This document shows positions 7,441 through 16,493 of a stretch of 64,000 bases of DNA, piece by piece. A program made the translations under genes and the position numbers. The stretch comes from an uncultured Roseovarius sp. (GTDB lineage: Bacteria > Pseudomonadota > Alphaproteobacteria > Rhodobacterales > Rhodobacteraceae). A model generated the notes under the pieces. That model ran no database searches. It was not told the origin of the DNA and was given only the letters and a program-made list of their open reading frames with translations. The stretch is from positions 486,366-550,365 of the forward strand of contig OX638333.1 of NCBI GenBank assembly GCA_951812895.1, written 5' to 3'. The stretch's first letter is position 1, and each line of letters begins with the position of its first letter.

Positions 7441-9030
7441 TCAACCCGCCAGCAGCAAATCAGCCGCCTTCTCGGCAATCATGATCACCGGCGCATTGGG
7501 GTGGCCGGTGTTCATCACCGGCATCACGGACGCATCGGCGATACGCAGCCCCTGCAATCCGCAAACTTTTAATTCGGGATCAACAACGGCCATATCGTCC
7601 ACCCCCATTTTGCAGGTGCCAACGGGGTGAAAGGATGTTGACGAAATTGCCCTGATGGCTGCGACGATATCCTGATCAGACCGGACCTCTGGCCCCGGAG
7701 AAATTTCCGCCCCGCGCACGGCATCGAAGGCGGGCATCGCTACAATCTCTCTGGCGCGTTTTACAATCTCTACCATCAGCCGCATGTCTTCGGGTTCGCT
7801 GAAATAACGCGGATCGATGATGGGCCGGTCCAGCGGGTCACTTGAGCTGATCGTCACAGTTCCGCGGCTAAGCGAACGCGTGGGGAAACCCGAAATCGTG
7901 AATCCGTGTCGGTCGGGTGGGCGGTATTCCGGCGCATCAAGGCTGATGAAATAGGGGATCATCAGCAGTTCGATATCTGGTGCTGCTACGTCCGCCCTGG
8001 ATGACAAAAACGCGCCCGATTCAAAATGATTGGTAGTCAAAGGCCCGGACCGTCCTGTGTCATACTGTTCCTGTATGGCCTTTGTCATTTCTGCACTGCG
8101 CCCATAGGGCGACAACGGCTGGGTCAGTTCCCACCGCGAACGATAATGCACGTGATCCTGCAGGTTTTCGCCAACGCCCGGCAAATCATGGACCACATCG
8201 ACACCCACGGCGCGGAGCCTGTCCGCTGGTCCAATTCCCGAAATCTGAAGCAAATGCGGAGTTCCGATAGCGCCCGCGCATAGAACAACCTCTCGCGTGG
8301 CCTGTGCGCGGTAGCTTTGCCCCCGCACCAGAAAGTCGACACCCATGACTTTCGTTCCACCCAAAACGAGACCTGTGGTTGTTGCCCCGGTGACAACAGT
8401 CAGGTTAGGGCGGCCCTGCGCCGGGTGAAGATATGCGCGGGCAGATCCGCAACGTTCATTTTGATCGATCGTGGCCGGGAAATAACCGCAGCCATCGTTG
8501 CTGAGGCCGTTAAGATCAGAATTGAAAGGGATGCCTTTTTCCTGACAGGCCTGCAGGAAAATCTCGGTTAACTGATAGCGTTCGGACTGTTCGTTGACGG
8601 CGATCGGGCCGTCTGTGCCGTGTAGTGGCCCGTCGTGAATGCGGTTCCGCTCTGATCGCTTGAAATAGGGCAGGACATCCTGCCACGACCAGCCGGTGCA
8701 TCCAAGTTGACGCCAATGATCGTAATCTGATGGGTGGCCCCGGAGGTAGATCATGTAGTTGATGGATCCGGTACCGCCGAGGACACGCCCCCGGGGAAAT
8801 GCGATCTGCCGGTTGTGAAGCTCTGCCTGCGGTGCGGTTCTGAACCCCCAGTCGAATTTGGTGTTGCTTAGCGCGCCAAATTTCGCCGGGGTCTGAATCC
8901 GGGGGTCATCATCTGTTCCGCCTGCTTCGAGCAGCAGGACCGAAACATCTGCATTCTCGGTAAGCCGGGCCGCGATGACACAACCGGCAGAGCCTGCACC
9001 GATGATGATGAAATCAAATTCATTGTCCAT
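7441..9030 (-). CDS. GMC family FAD-dependent oxidoreductase (choline-dehydrogenase-like)
   Basis: A 529-residue glucose-methanol-choline oxidoreductase, which oxidises an alcohol to an aldehyde using FAD. The N-terminal FAD motif is FIIIGAGSAGCVIAARL with LLLEAGG. The GMC signatures follow: PRGRVLGGTGSINYMIYLRG, and CAGAIGTPHLLQISGIGP. The active-site histidines are in SSTSFHPVGTCKMG and NTGHPNAPVIMIAEKAA. It lacks a signal peptide. It stands alone, without betB or betI, so choline is only one possible substrate. A second GMC enzyme is at 38825-40420. Confidence 0.9.
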   Translation of the reverse strand: MDNEFDFIIIGAGSAGCVIAARLTENADVSVLLLEAGGTDDDPRIQTPAKFGALSNTKFDWGFRTAPQAELHNRQIAFPRGRVLGGTGSINYMIYLRGHPSDYDHWRQLGCTGWSWQDVLPYFKRSERNRIHDGPLHGTDGPIAVNEQSERYQLTEIFLQACQEKGIPFNSDLNGLSNDGCGYFPATIDQNERCGSARAYLHPAQGRPNLTVVTGATTTGLVLGGTKVMGVDFLVRGQSYRAQATREVVLCAGAIGTPHLLQISGIGPADRLRAVGVDVVHDLPGVGENLQDHVHYRSRWELTQPLSPYGRSAEMTKAIQEQYDTGRSGPLTTNHFESGAFLSSRADVAAPDIELLMIPYFISLDAPEYRPPDRHGFTISGFPTRSLSRGTVTISSSDPLDRPIIDPRYFSEPEDMRLMVEIVKRAREIVAMPAFDAVRGAEISPGPEVRSDQDIVAAIRAISSTSFHPVGTCKMGVDDMAVVDPELKVCGLQGLRIADASVMPVMNTGHPNAPVIMIAEKAADLLLAG

Positions 9031-9180
9031 CCCGCGATGCTAACACTCATCATGGCATTTCCAAACTGTAGGCTCTGACAGGTTGAATTTGGGGAGAGTG
9101 AGGTGTCTAAGAGATTTGACATGTTGAAAAAATAATGTGCAACACCGTCCTCAAACAACATTCGAAGATTTTCCCAACGC

Positions 9181-9346
9181 GCGGAATCAAGCCCGCAGGG
9201 CGCCGCGCGATCGCCAGGCCGCCCCCCGGTCTGGCGATTGGCTGAACTTAGCGCAACGCATTAAGGTTTTGCGGATTTGGTTATGATAAAGTGCCCCGCA
9301 CCAAAGGATGGTCGCCACCCCGCGGCCTGACGCTCGCGCGGCTTGG
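9181..9346 (-). repeat. Long-hairpin intergenic repeat, copy E (subfamily II)
   Basis: In reverse orientation this copy aligns over its whole length with the copy at 44915-45078. The two arms are 9202-9238 and 9310-9342; they pair over about 20 positions with few mismatches. A short GCCC-GCA-GGGC hairpin (9190-9201) follows the outer arm, as in all copies. The inner part includes the shared CTTTAT...AACCAAATCCGC core read on the minus strand. Unlike the other copies it lies between two genes of the same strand. The rest of the 9031-9422 gap holds no other recognisable element. Confidence 0.75.
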
Positions 9347-9422
9347 TGCTGTCGATTAGTATGTCAGCTGCTGATCGCTTGTATGCGCGCATCAGGACTT
9401 TGGAACACAGCTCTGACCTCAC

Positions 9423-10412
9423 CTATCCTTTTTGCGTGACATCGACATCTTCGCCAGAGATGATCCGGTGGTGCAACGCCATATCAATGTTGCAACCGCT
9501 CACCAACGCGACCGTGACCCCTTGTGGTTTGGCTTTGCCGGACAAAAGCGCGGCCATGGTGACCGATCCGGACCCTTCGACAATCTGGTTTTCTTTCCAA
9601 TAACCGTGGCGGATGGCCTTGGCGATTTCGACCTCTGACACCAGCACGATATCGTCCACCAGATCACGGGTCATGGCAAAGGTATAGGAATTGTCGAGGC
9701 CGATGCCGCCGCCAAGCGAATCCGCCAGAGTGGTCTCTTCTGGGACATGAATGGGTTTGCCGGCCTGTTGGCACAGATACATGGCCGCCCCCCGTTCCAT
9801 CGATACGCCGATGATGCGAATATTGGGATTGCGCGCCTTGAGCGCCGCCGCGACGCCCGAGATCAGGCCACCGCCCGAAAGCTGGATCAATGCGGTTTCG
9901 GCCTCAGGCAATGCCTCGGCGATTTCCAGTCCCAACGTACCCTGCCCTGCAATGATATCCGGGTGGTCGAAAGGGGGGATCATTGTCATGCCTTCATCTG
10001 CCACCAGACGATCCACCTCGATCTGGGCGTCATCCTGGCTTTGACCGACGATCCGCACCTCGGCGCCCTGGGCGCGGATGCCGTCAATCTTGTTCTGGGG
10101 CACAAGATTGGACATTGCCACGATGCAACGCACCCCGTTCTGACGCGCGGCATAGGCCAGCCCGCGGCCATGGTTGCCGGTTGAGACACCAACAACGCCG
10201 CGGGCGCGCTCCTGTTCGCTCAGGCTGAGCACGGCATTGGTGGCTCCGCGCAGTTTAAAGCTGCCGGTGCGTTGCTGATGCTCCAGCTTTAGGTGCACGG
10301 GTACGCCGCAGAGTTCGGTGAGTGTTGCGGATTGCACCATCGGTGTGGGGTGGATGGTGGAAGCGATGCGTGTCTGCGCCGCCTCGATCTGGTCAATGGT
10401 TACGTGGCTCAC
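9423..10412 (-). CDS. EutB-like PLP-dependent dehydratase (second paralogue)
   Basis: A 329-residue fold-type II PLP enzyme of the threonine dehydratase/serine racemase group, close to the hydroxyectoine-utilisation dehydratase EutB. The PLP lysine is K53 in TGSFKLRGATNA, the phosphate loop is SGGGLISG and a Gly-rich STGNHGRG binds the substrate carboxylate. No ACT regulatory domain is present, so it is not a biosynthetic IlvA. The start is GTG 10412, overlapping the stop of the dioxygenase gene (GTGA). Members of this family dehydrate or racemise beta-hydroxy amino acids such as 3-hydroxyaspartate. It ends the minus-strand operon that begins near 16248. Confidence 0.85.
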   Translation of the reverse strand: MSHVTIDQIEAAQTRIASTIHPTPMVQSATLTELCGVPVHLKLEHQQRTGSFKLRGATNAVLSLSEQERARGVVGVSTGNHGRGLAYAARQNGVRCIVAMSNLVPQNKIDGIRAQGAEVRIVGQSQDDAQIEVDRLVADEGMTMIPPFDHPDIIAGQGTLGLEIAEALPEAETALIQLSGGGLISGVAAALKARNPNIRIIGVSMERGAAMYLCQQAGKPIHVPEETTLADSLGGGIGLDNSYTFAMTRDLVDDIVLVSEVEIAKAIRHGYWKENQIVEGSGSVTMAALLSGKAKPQGVTVALVSGCNIDMALHHRIISGEDVDVTQKG

Positions 10413-11308
10413 ATCATCCCGCCTGATTCAACTTTTTCCTGATGGTCGAAGATCGAAGTATAGCCGCCGGACCAATCCGGTGGAATGCGCATATCGCCCG
10501 GTTCATGATGGGCAAACCGCGCGTCAGTACCGCGCACAACCCTGTCGTAATTTTTGGATCGGTAGGCCGGGGCCACGTAGGGCCGGTTGTCCGCCGCTGC
10601 ATAGCCGATGATCAGCACCGGGCGGCTGCGTTCGCTGAGATTCGCACGGCTGGCATGCAGTGCCTTGCAATGGTGCACGGTTACCGTGCCTGCCGGGCCT
10701 GTCAGTTCAACCGCGCTGTCGAGTTTGGCTTCGCCCAGCCGGTCATCGGGGATGAAACCCAGCCAGTTGTCATCATCATCGTAGTGGTCGTAAAGCGTGC
10801 TCTTGTGGCTTTCGGGCACAACCATCAGCGGCCCCTGTTCGGGGTCCACATCGTCAAGGCAGACCAGGAACTGTGCCACGGAAAAGTTGGTCATCGGGTA
10901 GAACGGGATGTCCTGATGCCATTTCACCTCTTGCCCGCCGCCCTGCCATTTGATGTTGAGCATCACCTCGCGAAAGCAGACGTCGGGGCCCATCAGGTCC
11001 GCTGCCAGATCGGGCAGGTTGGAGTTCTGGGCAAAATCCCAGAACACCTCGTCCAGCTCGTCCATATAGGCGATGCGGCGCAGGCGGGGATCGTCAGCGG
11101 TGTGATCCGGCTCGAGATCGAAAATGCCGTCCGAGGCGGTCAGTGCACGGGATTTTTCCACCAGCCGGGCAACGCCGTCATTCAGCTTGGCGATCCAGTC
11201 TTTGGAAATGATTTCCTTTTTGACCACATAGCCCTGATCAAAGAAAAATTCCCGTTCTTCCTGTTCCAGAACACGTGCCGGGTGGGAGAGTACATCATTT
11301 GGTCGCAT
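10409..11308 (-). CDS. Phytanoyl-CoA dioxygenase (PhyH) family oxygenase
   Basis: A 299-residue Fe(II)/2-oxoglutarate-dependent dioxygenase of the PhyH/EctD group. The iron triad is H131 and D133 in VKWHQDIPFYP plus H218 in KALHASRAN; R229 in SERSRPVLI would bind 2-oxoglutarate. EctD hydroxylates ectoine, and this one could hydroxylate a small nitrogenous substrate for the adjacent dehydratases, but it lacks enough similarity to name it EctD. AGGAGG precedes the ATG. It lies between the EutA-like gene (21 bases upstream) and the second dehydratase (4-base overlap). Confidence 0.85.
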   Translation of the reverse strand: MRPNDVLSHPARVLEQEEREFFFDQGYVVKKEIISKDWIAKLNDGVARLVEKSRALTASDGIFDLEPDHTADDPRLRRIAYMDELDEVFWDFAQNSNLPDLAADLMGPDVCFREVMLNIKWQGGGQEVKWHQDIPFYPMTNFSVAQFLVCLDDVDPEQGPLMVVPESHKSTLYDHYDDDDNWLGFIPDDRLGEAKLDSAVELTGPAGTVTVHHCKALHASRANLSERSRPVLIIGYAAADNRPYVAPAYRSKNYDRVVRGTDARFAHHEPGDMRIPPDWSGGYTSIFDHQEKVESGGMM

Positions 11309-11329
11309 GGGGTGTCCTCCTGAGATGCG

Positions 11330-12100
11330 TCAGTCTTGCAGTTTCAAAAGCTGGCCGTAGCCGTCGATCTTCCGGTCAAAACCTGACCAGCGGAGGCATT
11401 GCCAGATCACCGCCTGATTGGCGGTGACCACCGGTTTGCCAATGGCCTGTTCGATCCGGTCCACCACGTCCATGGCGCGGATGGCTGTGCAGGAAATGAA
11501 CAGCGCCTCAGCCTCGGGCCGGTCGGCCTCAAGTGCCGCCTGATAGATTGCCTCGGGCGGAAGGGCGGCCATCACTTCGTTGTCTTCGATGTTAAAGGTG
11601 GAAAAGGCGCACACCTCTTTGCCCTGAGCGTTCAAATGCGCGGCGATGAGCGCGTTCACGTCATCCACATAGGGTGTCAGTACCGCCAACCGCGTTGCCC
11701 CGAACCGGTCAAGTGCCGCCAGAGAGGCGGTGATTGGTGTAACCACCGGCACACCCGGACGGGCGGCATGGACCAGATCGCAGATTTTCTCATATCCCAT
11801 GACAACCGTGCCCGAGGTGCAGGCATAGGCCACCACATCAAGCCGCCCCTCCGGCACAATCAGTGCCGCCGTGTCGGTGATGTGCGATGCCATCATCTGC
11901 AATGTTTCCACGGTGCAATCGGGCGTGTTCGCGATCCGCGCAGAAAACAGGGCAACGTCATCGCCCGCGCGCACATTCATGAAATCACGCTCTATGGCGT
12001 AGTCGTTGGACAGAACCACCAATCCGATCCGGTGCTTTCCGGGGCCTCCATCGGGCGTAAACTGCACGCTGACCGGTGTAGCCGCAAATGTATCTGTCAC
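11330..12100 (-). CDS. EutA-like Asp/Glu racemase-superfamily protein
   Basis: A 256-residue protein of the maleate isomerase/arylmalonate decarboxylase fold, the family of ectoine-utilisation protein EutA. Both cysteines expected for the two-base mechanism are present: C94 in AYACTSG and C204 in FISCTAIRAM. The start is GTG 12100, preceded by AGGAGGGG and overlapping the dehydratase stop as GTGA, which supports translational coupling. In hydroxyectoine catabolism EutA works with EutB and EutC on a hydroxylated diaminobutyrate; here eutC is absent from the window. Confidence 0.85.
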   Translation of the reverse strand: MTDTFAATPVSVQFTPDGGPGKHRIGLVVLSNDYAIERDFMNVRAGDDVALFSARIANTPDCTVETLQMMASHITDTAALIVPEGRLDVVAYACTSGTVVMGYEKICDLVHAARPGVPVVTPITASLAALDRFGATRLAVLTPYVDDVNALIAAHLNAQGKEVCAFSTFNIEDNEVMAALPPEAIYQAALEADRPEAEALFISCTAIRAMDVVDRIEQAIGKPVVTANQAVIWQCLRWSGFDRKIDGYGQLLKLQD

Positions 12101-13074
12101 GCGGACCCCTCCTGAGTTGACAATATGTCGAGGAATGTTTCTGGTGCGATGTTGCGCCCGCTGAGTACGCAAGCTGCCCGGCCTTTGGTCTGCACCGCAC
12201 CCGACATCAGCGCCGCGATACCCACGGCCCCTGCCCCTTCGACCATCAAACCCTGTGCGCGGAACAACAGGCGCATGGCGTCCATAATCTGATCCTCGCT
12301 GACGCTGACACAATCGTCGACCAGATCGCGCACGGTTTCAAAAGTCCATTGATTATCAAGCCCGATATTGCCACCCAGAGCATCGGCGACGGTTTCCAGT
12401 TCCTGTACGTCAACCGGTTTGCCCGCCTGAAGCGAGGCCAGCATAGAAGCGCCACGTTCCATGGAAACCCCAATCACCCGGATGCCGGATGCCCGTGCCT
12501 TTACCGCCGTGGCAATGCCAGCCAGCAACCCGCCGCCGGACAAAGGCACGAGAACACAGTCGAGACCCTCCCCGTCTTCTGCCAGTTCCAGCCCGATCGT
12601 CCCTGCGCCGGAAGCCACCATAGGATCATCAAACGGATGCACCAGATGCATGCCCTGATCCCTGACCAGCCCCATGCAGATATCAAGCGACTCGGCATAA
12701 TCACGCCCTTCGACGCGCGGGGTGCCACCATTGGCACGGACATTGGCAATCTTATTCTCTGGTACCATCTCTGACAGGCAGATGGTCGAAGACACCCCAA
12801 GGCGGTTCGCAGCGCAGGCCAGCGCCGGGCCATGATTGCCACTGGAGGCGGTGACCACACCACGGGCGCGGGTAGCGGCATCAAGCGACAGCATCGCATT
12901 CGTGGCGCCGCGCAGTTTGAATGATCCGGTTTCCTGCAAAAACTCTGGTTTCAATGCCACCTCGACCCCCAGTTCCCGCGACAGAGGCCCCGCAGGCACC
13001 AACGGTGTGCGCAACACGCGACCCGCGATGCGGGACCGGGCCATTTCGATGTCAGTGATGTCGATACGGGCCAT
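12097..13074 (-). CDS. EutB-like PLP-dependent dehydratase (first paralogue)
   Basis: A 325-residue fold-type II PLP dehydratase/racemase, paralogous to the gene at 9423-10412. K53 in TGSFKLRGATNA should hold PLP; SSGNHGPALA and SGGGLLAG follow. It has an extra alternation of VEGAGAVGIAALMSG near the C terminus, as in EutB proteins. GAAAGGA lies before the ATG. Two similar dehydratases in one operon suggest two successive or stereospecific steps on hydroxylated intermediates. Confidence 0.85.
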   Translation of the reverse strand: MARIDITDIEMARSRIAGRVLRTPLVPAGPLSRELGVEVALKPEFLQETGSFKLRGATNAMLSLDAATRARGVVTASSGNHGPALACAANRLGVSSTICLSEMVPENKIANVRANGGTPRVEGRDYAESLDICMGLVRDQGMHLVHPFDDPMVASGAGTIGLELAEDGEGLDCVLVPLSGGGLLAGIATAVKARASGIRVIGVSMERGASMLASLQAGKPVDVQELETVADALGGNIGLDNQWTFETVRDLVDDCVSVSEDQIMDAMRLLFRAQGLMVEGAGAVGIAALMSGAVQTKGRAACVLSGRNIAPETFLDILSTQEGSA

Positions 13075-13078
13075 CGTG

Positions 13079-15526
13079 TTATCCTTTCACCCGGCTGCCT
13101 GAGGGATCGTAAAAGGCGCGGAATGAGGCCTGGGCGAGGTATCTTTCACAGGCGATTTCAATCTCCCAATCATTCGACGACAGCAGGTCGGCCGTCACCC
13201 CGTCCGGGTGGTTCACATATCCCATTCCGACCGAGGCCCCTAGGGTGAACCCATAGGCGCCGGAACTGATATAACCGACGATATCGCCATTCATTCGTAT
13301 CGGTTCTTCATGAAACAGGACCGGTTCAGGGTCGTTCATTTTGAACATCACCAGACGTTTCGTCAGCGGGCCGGATTCTTTTTGCTGCAACAGCGCGTCA
13401 CGCCCGATGAATCCGCCGGGTTTGTCCCAGTCGATTGTAAAGCCAAGTCCGGCCTCCAGCGGGGTATCTTCGGGGGTCAGGTCAAGTTCGTATTCGCGGT
13501 AGGCCCGTTCCGAGCGCAAATGTTCAAGCGCGTGATAACCTGCGGGTTTCAGCCCATGATCCGCACCGGCCTGCCACAGCAGGTCAAACACATGCTGGGC
13601 AAATTCTGATGGGATGTGCAGCTCCCACCCCAGTTCGCCCACGTAAGTCAGGCGGTTGGCGATCACCCGGGCATAGCCAAGGTCGATTTCCTGAGAGGTG
13701 GCAAAGGGAAAGGCCGTATTGCTGAAATCCGCATCTGACACCATCGACAGGATATCGCGCGATTTCGGTCCCTGAAGCGACAGCACCGCATATCCCGAGG
13801 TCACATCGGTCAGGGTGACATGGCCATCGCCCAAGTGCCGTTCGATCCATGCCTTGTCACGCAGGTGCACTGTTGCCGAGGAAATGATCAGGAACTTATC
13901 ATGGGCCAGCCGGTTCACGGTGATATCGGTTTCGATCCCACCTGCGGGGTTGAGCATATGGGTATAAACCAGTTTACCCACCGGCACGTCGATATTTCCC
14001 GCACACATGTTTTGCAGCACGGCACAGGCATCGCGCCCCTGTACCAGATGTTTGCCGAAACTGCTTTGGTCCAGCAGGATCGCCGCCTCTCGCGCTGCCT
14101 TGCATTCCATTGAGGTGTGTTCAAACCAATTGGGCCGGGTATGTGAATAGATGTTGTCTGTGGCTTCCCCTTCGGGTGCGAACCACATCGGGCGTTCCCA
14201 TCCCATGCCTTCACCAAAGCTGGCCCCTAATGCGGCCCAGCGGTCATGCAGGGGGCTTTTGCGGACACCGCGCCCGGTTTCCATCTGGTAATGCGGCCAG
14301 TGCGGTTTGTAGTGCAGGCCGAGGATTTCGGCGGTGCGGTCGTGCAGATAGCGGCGGTTGTTCTGGAACGGGTGAAAGCGGGCAATATCGACATGGCTTA
14401 GATCCATTGTCGGGCGGCCCTCGACGATCCATTCGGCCAGCGCGCGGCCAGCGCCGGCGTTATATTCGATGCCTTCTGAATTATAGCCCGCCGAGATGAA
14501 ACAGCCCGGCAGGTCCGGCACCTCGCCCAGCAAGAACAACAGATCCGGCGTAAAACTTTCAGGCCCGTTGAAAAACTTGGCAATGCCCGCGTTTTGCAGA
14601 TCTGGCAGGAGTTCCATCGCTTTGGACATAGGCAGCTCAAAATGGTCCCAATCCTCGGGCAGTTCAATGAAGGGCGTGTTGGTGGGCAACTGGTCCATCC
14701 GCAGGGGTTTGCCCCAGGGTTCGAACGCACCGACCAGCCATTTGCCAGCATCCTCTTTGACATAGACATGACCATCGGTGTCACGCAGGACCGGCAGATT
14801 TGGGGTGATCGCCTGCATCGGTTCGGTCACCACATAGAAATGTTCCGCCGCATATAGCGGCACCCGCGCGCCCAGCTGCGCGGCCAGATCACGGGTCCAC
14901 AACCCGCAGGCCAACACCAGCGTCTGGCAGCGGATTTCGCGATCCGCCGTTTTGATCCGGTAGTCGCCGCCGGGCAGCCGTTCGACGCCATGAACCTCTG
15001 TGTTTTCAAAAACTTGTGCACCCTGCTGGCGGGCGCCGGTGATCAGCGACATACAGGTATCAACCGGGTTGGTCTGTCCGTCTTTGGGGATGTAAATCGC
15101 ACCTTCGATCACCGCGGGATCAATGGCCGGGTAAATATCGCGCGCCTCGGACGGGGACAGCATATGCGCCTCGATCCCGAAACTGTTGGCGATCGAGGCG
15201 GATTTTCGCGTCTCGAACAGCCGGTCCGGTGTGCGGCACACCCCCAATGTGCCGTTTTGCTTGAACCCGGTGGCCTGTCCGGTTTCGGCCTCCAGCGACG
15301 CGTAAAGCTCAACATTGTATTTCGCCAGCTCGGTCATGGCGTGGGTCGAGCGCAATTGCATGATCAATCCGGCGGCATGCCAGGTTGTGCCGCTGGTCAA
15401 TTGGTGCCGTTCCAGGATTGCGATATCGGTTTTGCCCAGTTTGCACAGATGATAGGCCACGCTGGCCCCGGCGATGCCGCCGCCGATCACCACAATCTCG
15501 TACTGGTCAGAAGGGACAGCGCACAT
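13079..15526 (-). CDS. Dimethylglycine/sarcosine dehydrogenase-like flavoprotein with GcvT domain
   Basis: An 815-residue two-part enzyme. Residues about 8-400 form an FAD-dependent amine oxidase (VVIGGGIAGASVAYHL); H50 in SGTTWHAAGL is at the site of covalent FAD attachment. Residues about 430-810 are a GcvT/aminomethyltransferase fold that passes the released methyl group to tetrahydrofolate (LQGPKSRDIL, YVGELGWELHIP, EAGLGFTIDWDKPGGFIGR). It should oxidatively demethylate an N-methyl amino acid. Its ATG overlaps the GntR stop as TGATG, so the regulator and enzyme are coupled, and the dehydratase gene follows after four bases. It has a likely relative at 63068-64000. Confidence 0.88.
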   Translation of the reverse strand: MCAVPSDQYEIVVIGGGIAGASVAYHLCKLGKTDIAILERHQLTSGTTWHAAGLIMQLRSTHAMTELAKYNVELYASLEAETGQATGFKQNGTLGVCRTPDRLFETRKSASIANSFGIEAHMLSPSEARDIYPAIDPAVIEGAIYIPKDGQTNPVDTCMSLITGARQQGAQVFENTEVHGVERLPGGDYRIKTADREIRCQTLVLACGLWTRDLAAQLGARVPLYAAEHFYVVTEPMQAITPNLPVLRDTDGHVYVKEDAGKWLVGAFEPWGKPLRMDQLPTNTPFIELPEDWDHFELPMSKAMELLPDLQNAGIAKFFNGPESFTPDLLFLLGEVPDLPGCFISAGYNSEGIEYNAGAGRALAEWIVEGRPTMDLSHVDIARFHPFQNNRRYLHDRTAEILGLHYKPHWPHYQMETGRGVRKSPLHDRWAALGASFGEGMGWERPMWFAPEGEATDNIYSHTRPNWFEHTSMECKAAREAAILLDQSSFGKHLVQGRDACAVLQNMCAGNIDVPVGKLVYTHMLNPAGGIETDITVNRLAHDKFLIISSATVHLRDKAWIERHLGDGHVTLTDVTSGYAVLSLQGPKSRDILSMVSDADFSNTAFPFATSQEIDLGYARVIANRLTYVGELGWELHIPSEFAQHVFDLLWQAGADHGLKPAGYHALEHLRSERAYREYELDLTPEDTPLEAGLGFTIDWDKPGGFIGRDALLQQKESGPLTKRLVMFKMNDPEPVLFHEEPIRMNGDIVGYISSGAYGFTLGASVGMGYVNHPDGVTADLLSSNDWEIEIACERYLAQASFRAFYDPSGSRVKG

Positions 15527-16248
15527 CAGGGGGTTCCGTCCTCTTTTGCCAGTTCCTCAAGCCGGTAGAGGCCATCGGACAGGGCATTGCGGGTGATGTA
15601 GCCGACTGCCGCCACGTCGCCGCGCAGGATCGCGTTGCGGGTCTGGGACATGTCATTCAGCAGCGCAATCTTTTCGGCCTCGAAATCCATATCGGGCAGC
15701 ACGTGAAACCATGCGCGGACAGACCGGTGGTACATTTCATCATAAGTGCGCCGCAGCAGGGCGTTGCCGATCAGGTTACATTTGAAGGCGTGCAGCTTCA
15801 CGTCGATATGTGCGAAGGCGCGCAGATCTGCCGGAAGATCCAGCGCCAGGCATTCATCATGCAGTTTGCCAAGCTGTTCGACCACTGCCACCCGGGCGGG
15901 TTTGGGGTTCAGCCGGCCGATCAGCTCTGCCAGGTGCATCCTGAACAACAATGCATCCCGGATGTTGCGAGTGTCGATATCGGTCACAGTGGTGCCGACG
16001 CCGTGGCGGGTCAGGGCAAGGCCCTCATCCTCAAGCCGCTGGATAACCGACCGGACCGGTGTGCGGCTGACGTCAAACTCTTCGGCCAAGGCGTCGATGT
16101 CGAGCCGCATGCCGGGGGGATAATCGAGCAGAACGATGCGCTGGCGCAGGACTTTGTAGATATTGCCAAACCTTTGGCGCCACGGGCTTTCATCCGTTTC
16201 GGCAACAAGGGGTTCAATGGTGTGATTGCTTTCGAAAGTATCTGACAA
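15526..16248 (-). CDS. GntR family regulator with FCD domain
   Basis: A winged-helix regulator of the FadR subgroup. The DNA-binding part is YKVLRQRIVLLDYPPG...LAEEFDVSRTPVRSVIQRLEDEGL, followed by an all-helical FCD ligand domain (RDALLFRMHLAELIGRL, then HIDVKLHAF and a late YDEMYHRSVRAWFH). The frame is open to an ATG at 16431, but that adds about 60 unconserved residues. TTG 16248 with an upstream GGAACC gives about 240 residues, normal for the family, although this start is not certain. It leads the minus-strand catabolic operon and faces the M20/M24 genes, so it probably controls both directions. Confidence 0.85.
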   Translation of the reverse strand: MSDTFESNHTIEPLVAETDESPWRQRFGNIYKVLRQRIVLLDYPPGMRLDIDALAEEFDVSRTPVRSVIQRLEDEGLALTRHGVGTTVTDIDTRNIRDALLFRMHLAELIGRLNPKPARVAVVEQLGKLHDECLALDLPADLRAFAHIDVKLHAFKCNLIGNALLRRTYDEMYHRSVRAWFHVLPDMDFEAEKIALLNDMSQTRNAILRGDVAAVGYITRNALSDGLYRLEELAKEDGTP

Positions 16249-16299
16249 TTTTAGGTTCCGCCGCGACTCACGTCGGGGAAACTGTAGTCGGGGAACAGA

Positions 16300-16368
16300 G
16301 AAATATACAACTAAAATTTCACCAGAGCGTCGCGAAACTGAAAACACGCCACAGAGAACGTATATTTC
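16300..16368. promoter_or_regulatory. Candidate GntR operator sites
   Basis: GAAATATAC at 16300-16308 and its exact reverse complement GTATATTTC at 16360-16368 lie in the divergent promoter between the GntR operon and the M20 gene. A related GATATACATTTC starts at 16452. AT-rich inverted nonamers in this otherwise GC-rich region are what a dimeric GntR regulator would use. No experiment supports it here. Confidence 0.35.
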
Positions 16369-16493
16369 GTATGTTTTAAAGGGAATTTCAGGCTTCACGC
16401 GCAAAATCACCCAAACGCGCCGATTTTCCAATTGGCGAATCGAATGACTTGGATATACATTTCTTTTGTTACCCGATCAGAGGCACCACCCCC

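Noticed and set aside
10442-11323. Long plus-strand frame opposite the PhyH gene
   Set aside because: No recognisable domain; the minus-strand gene has intact iron-ligand motifs and a good ribosome binding site.
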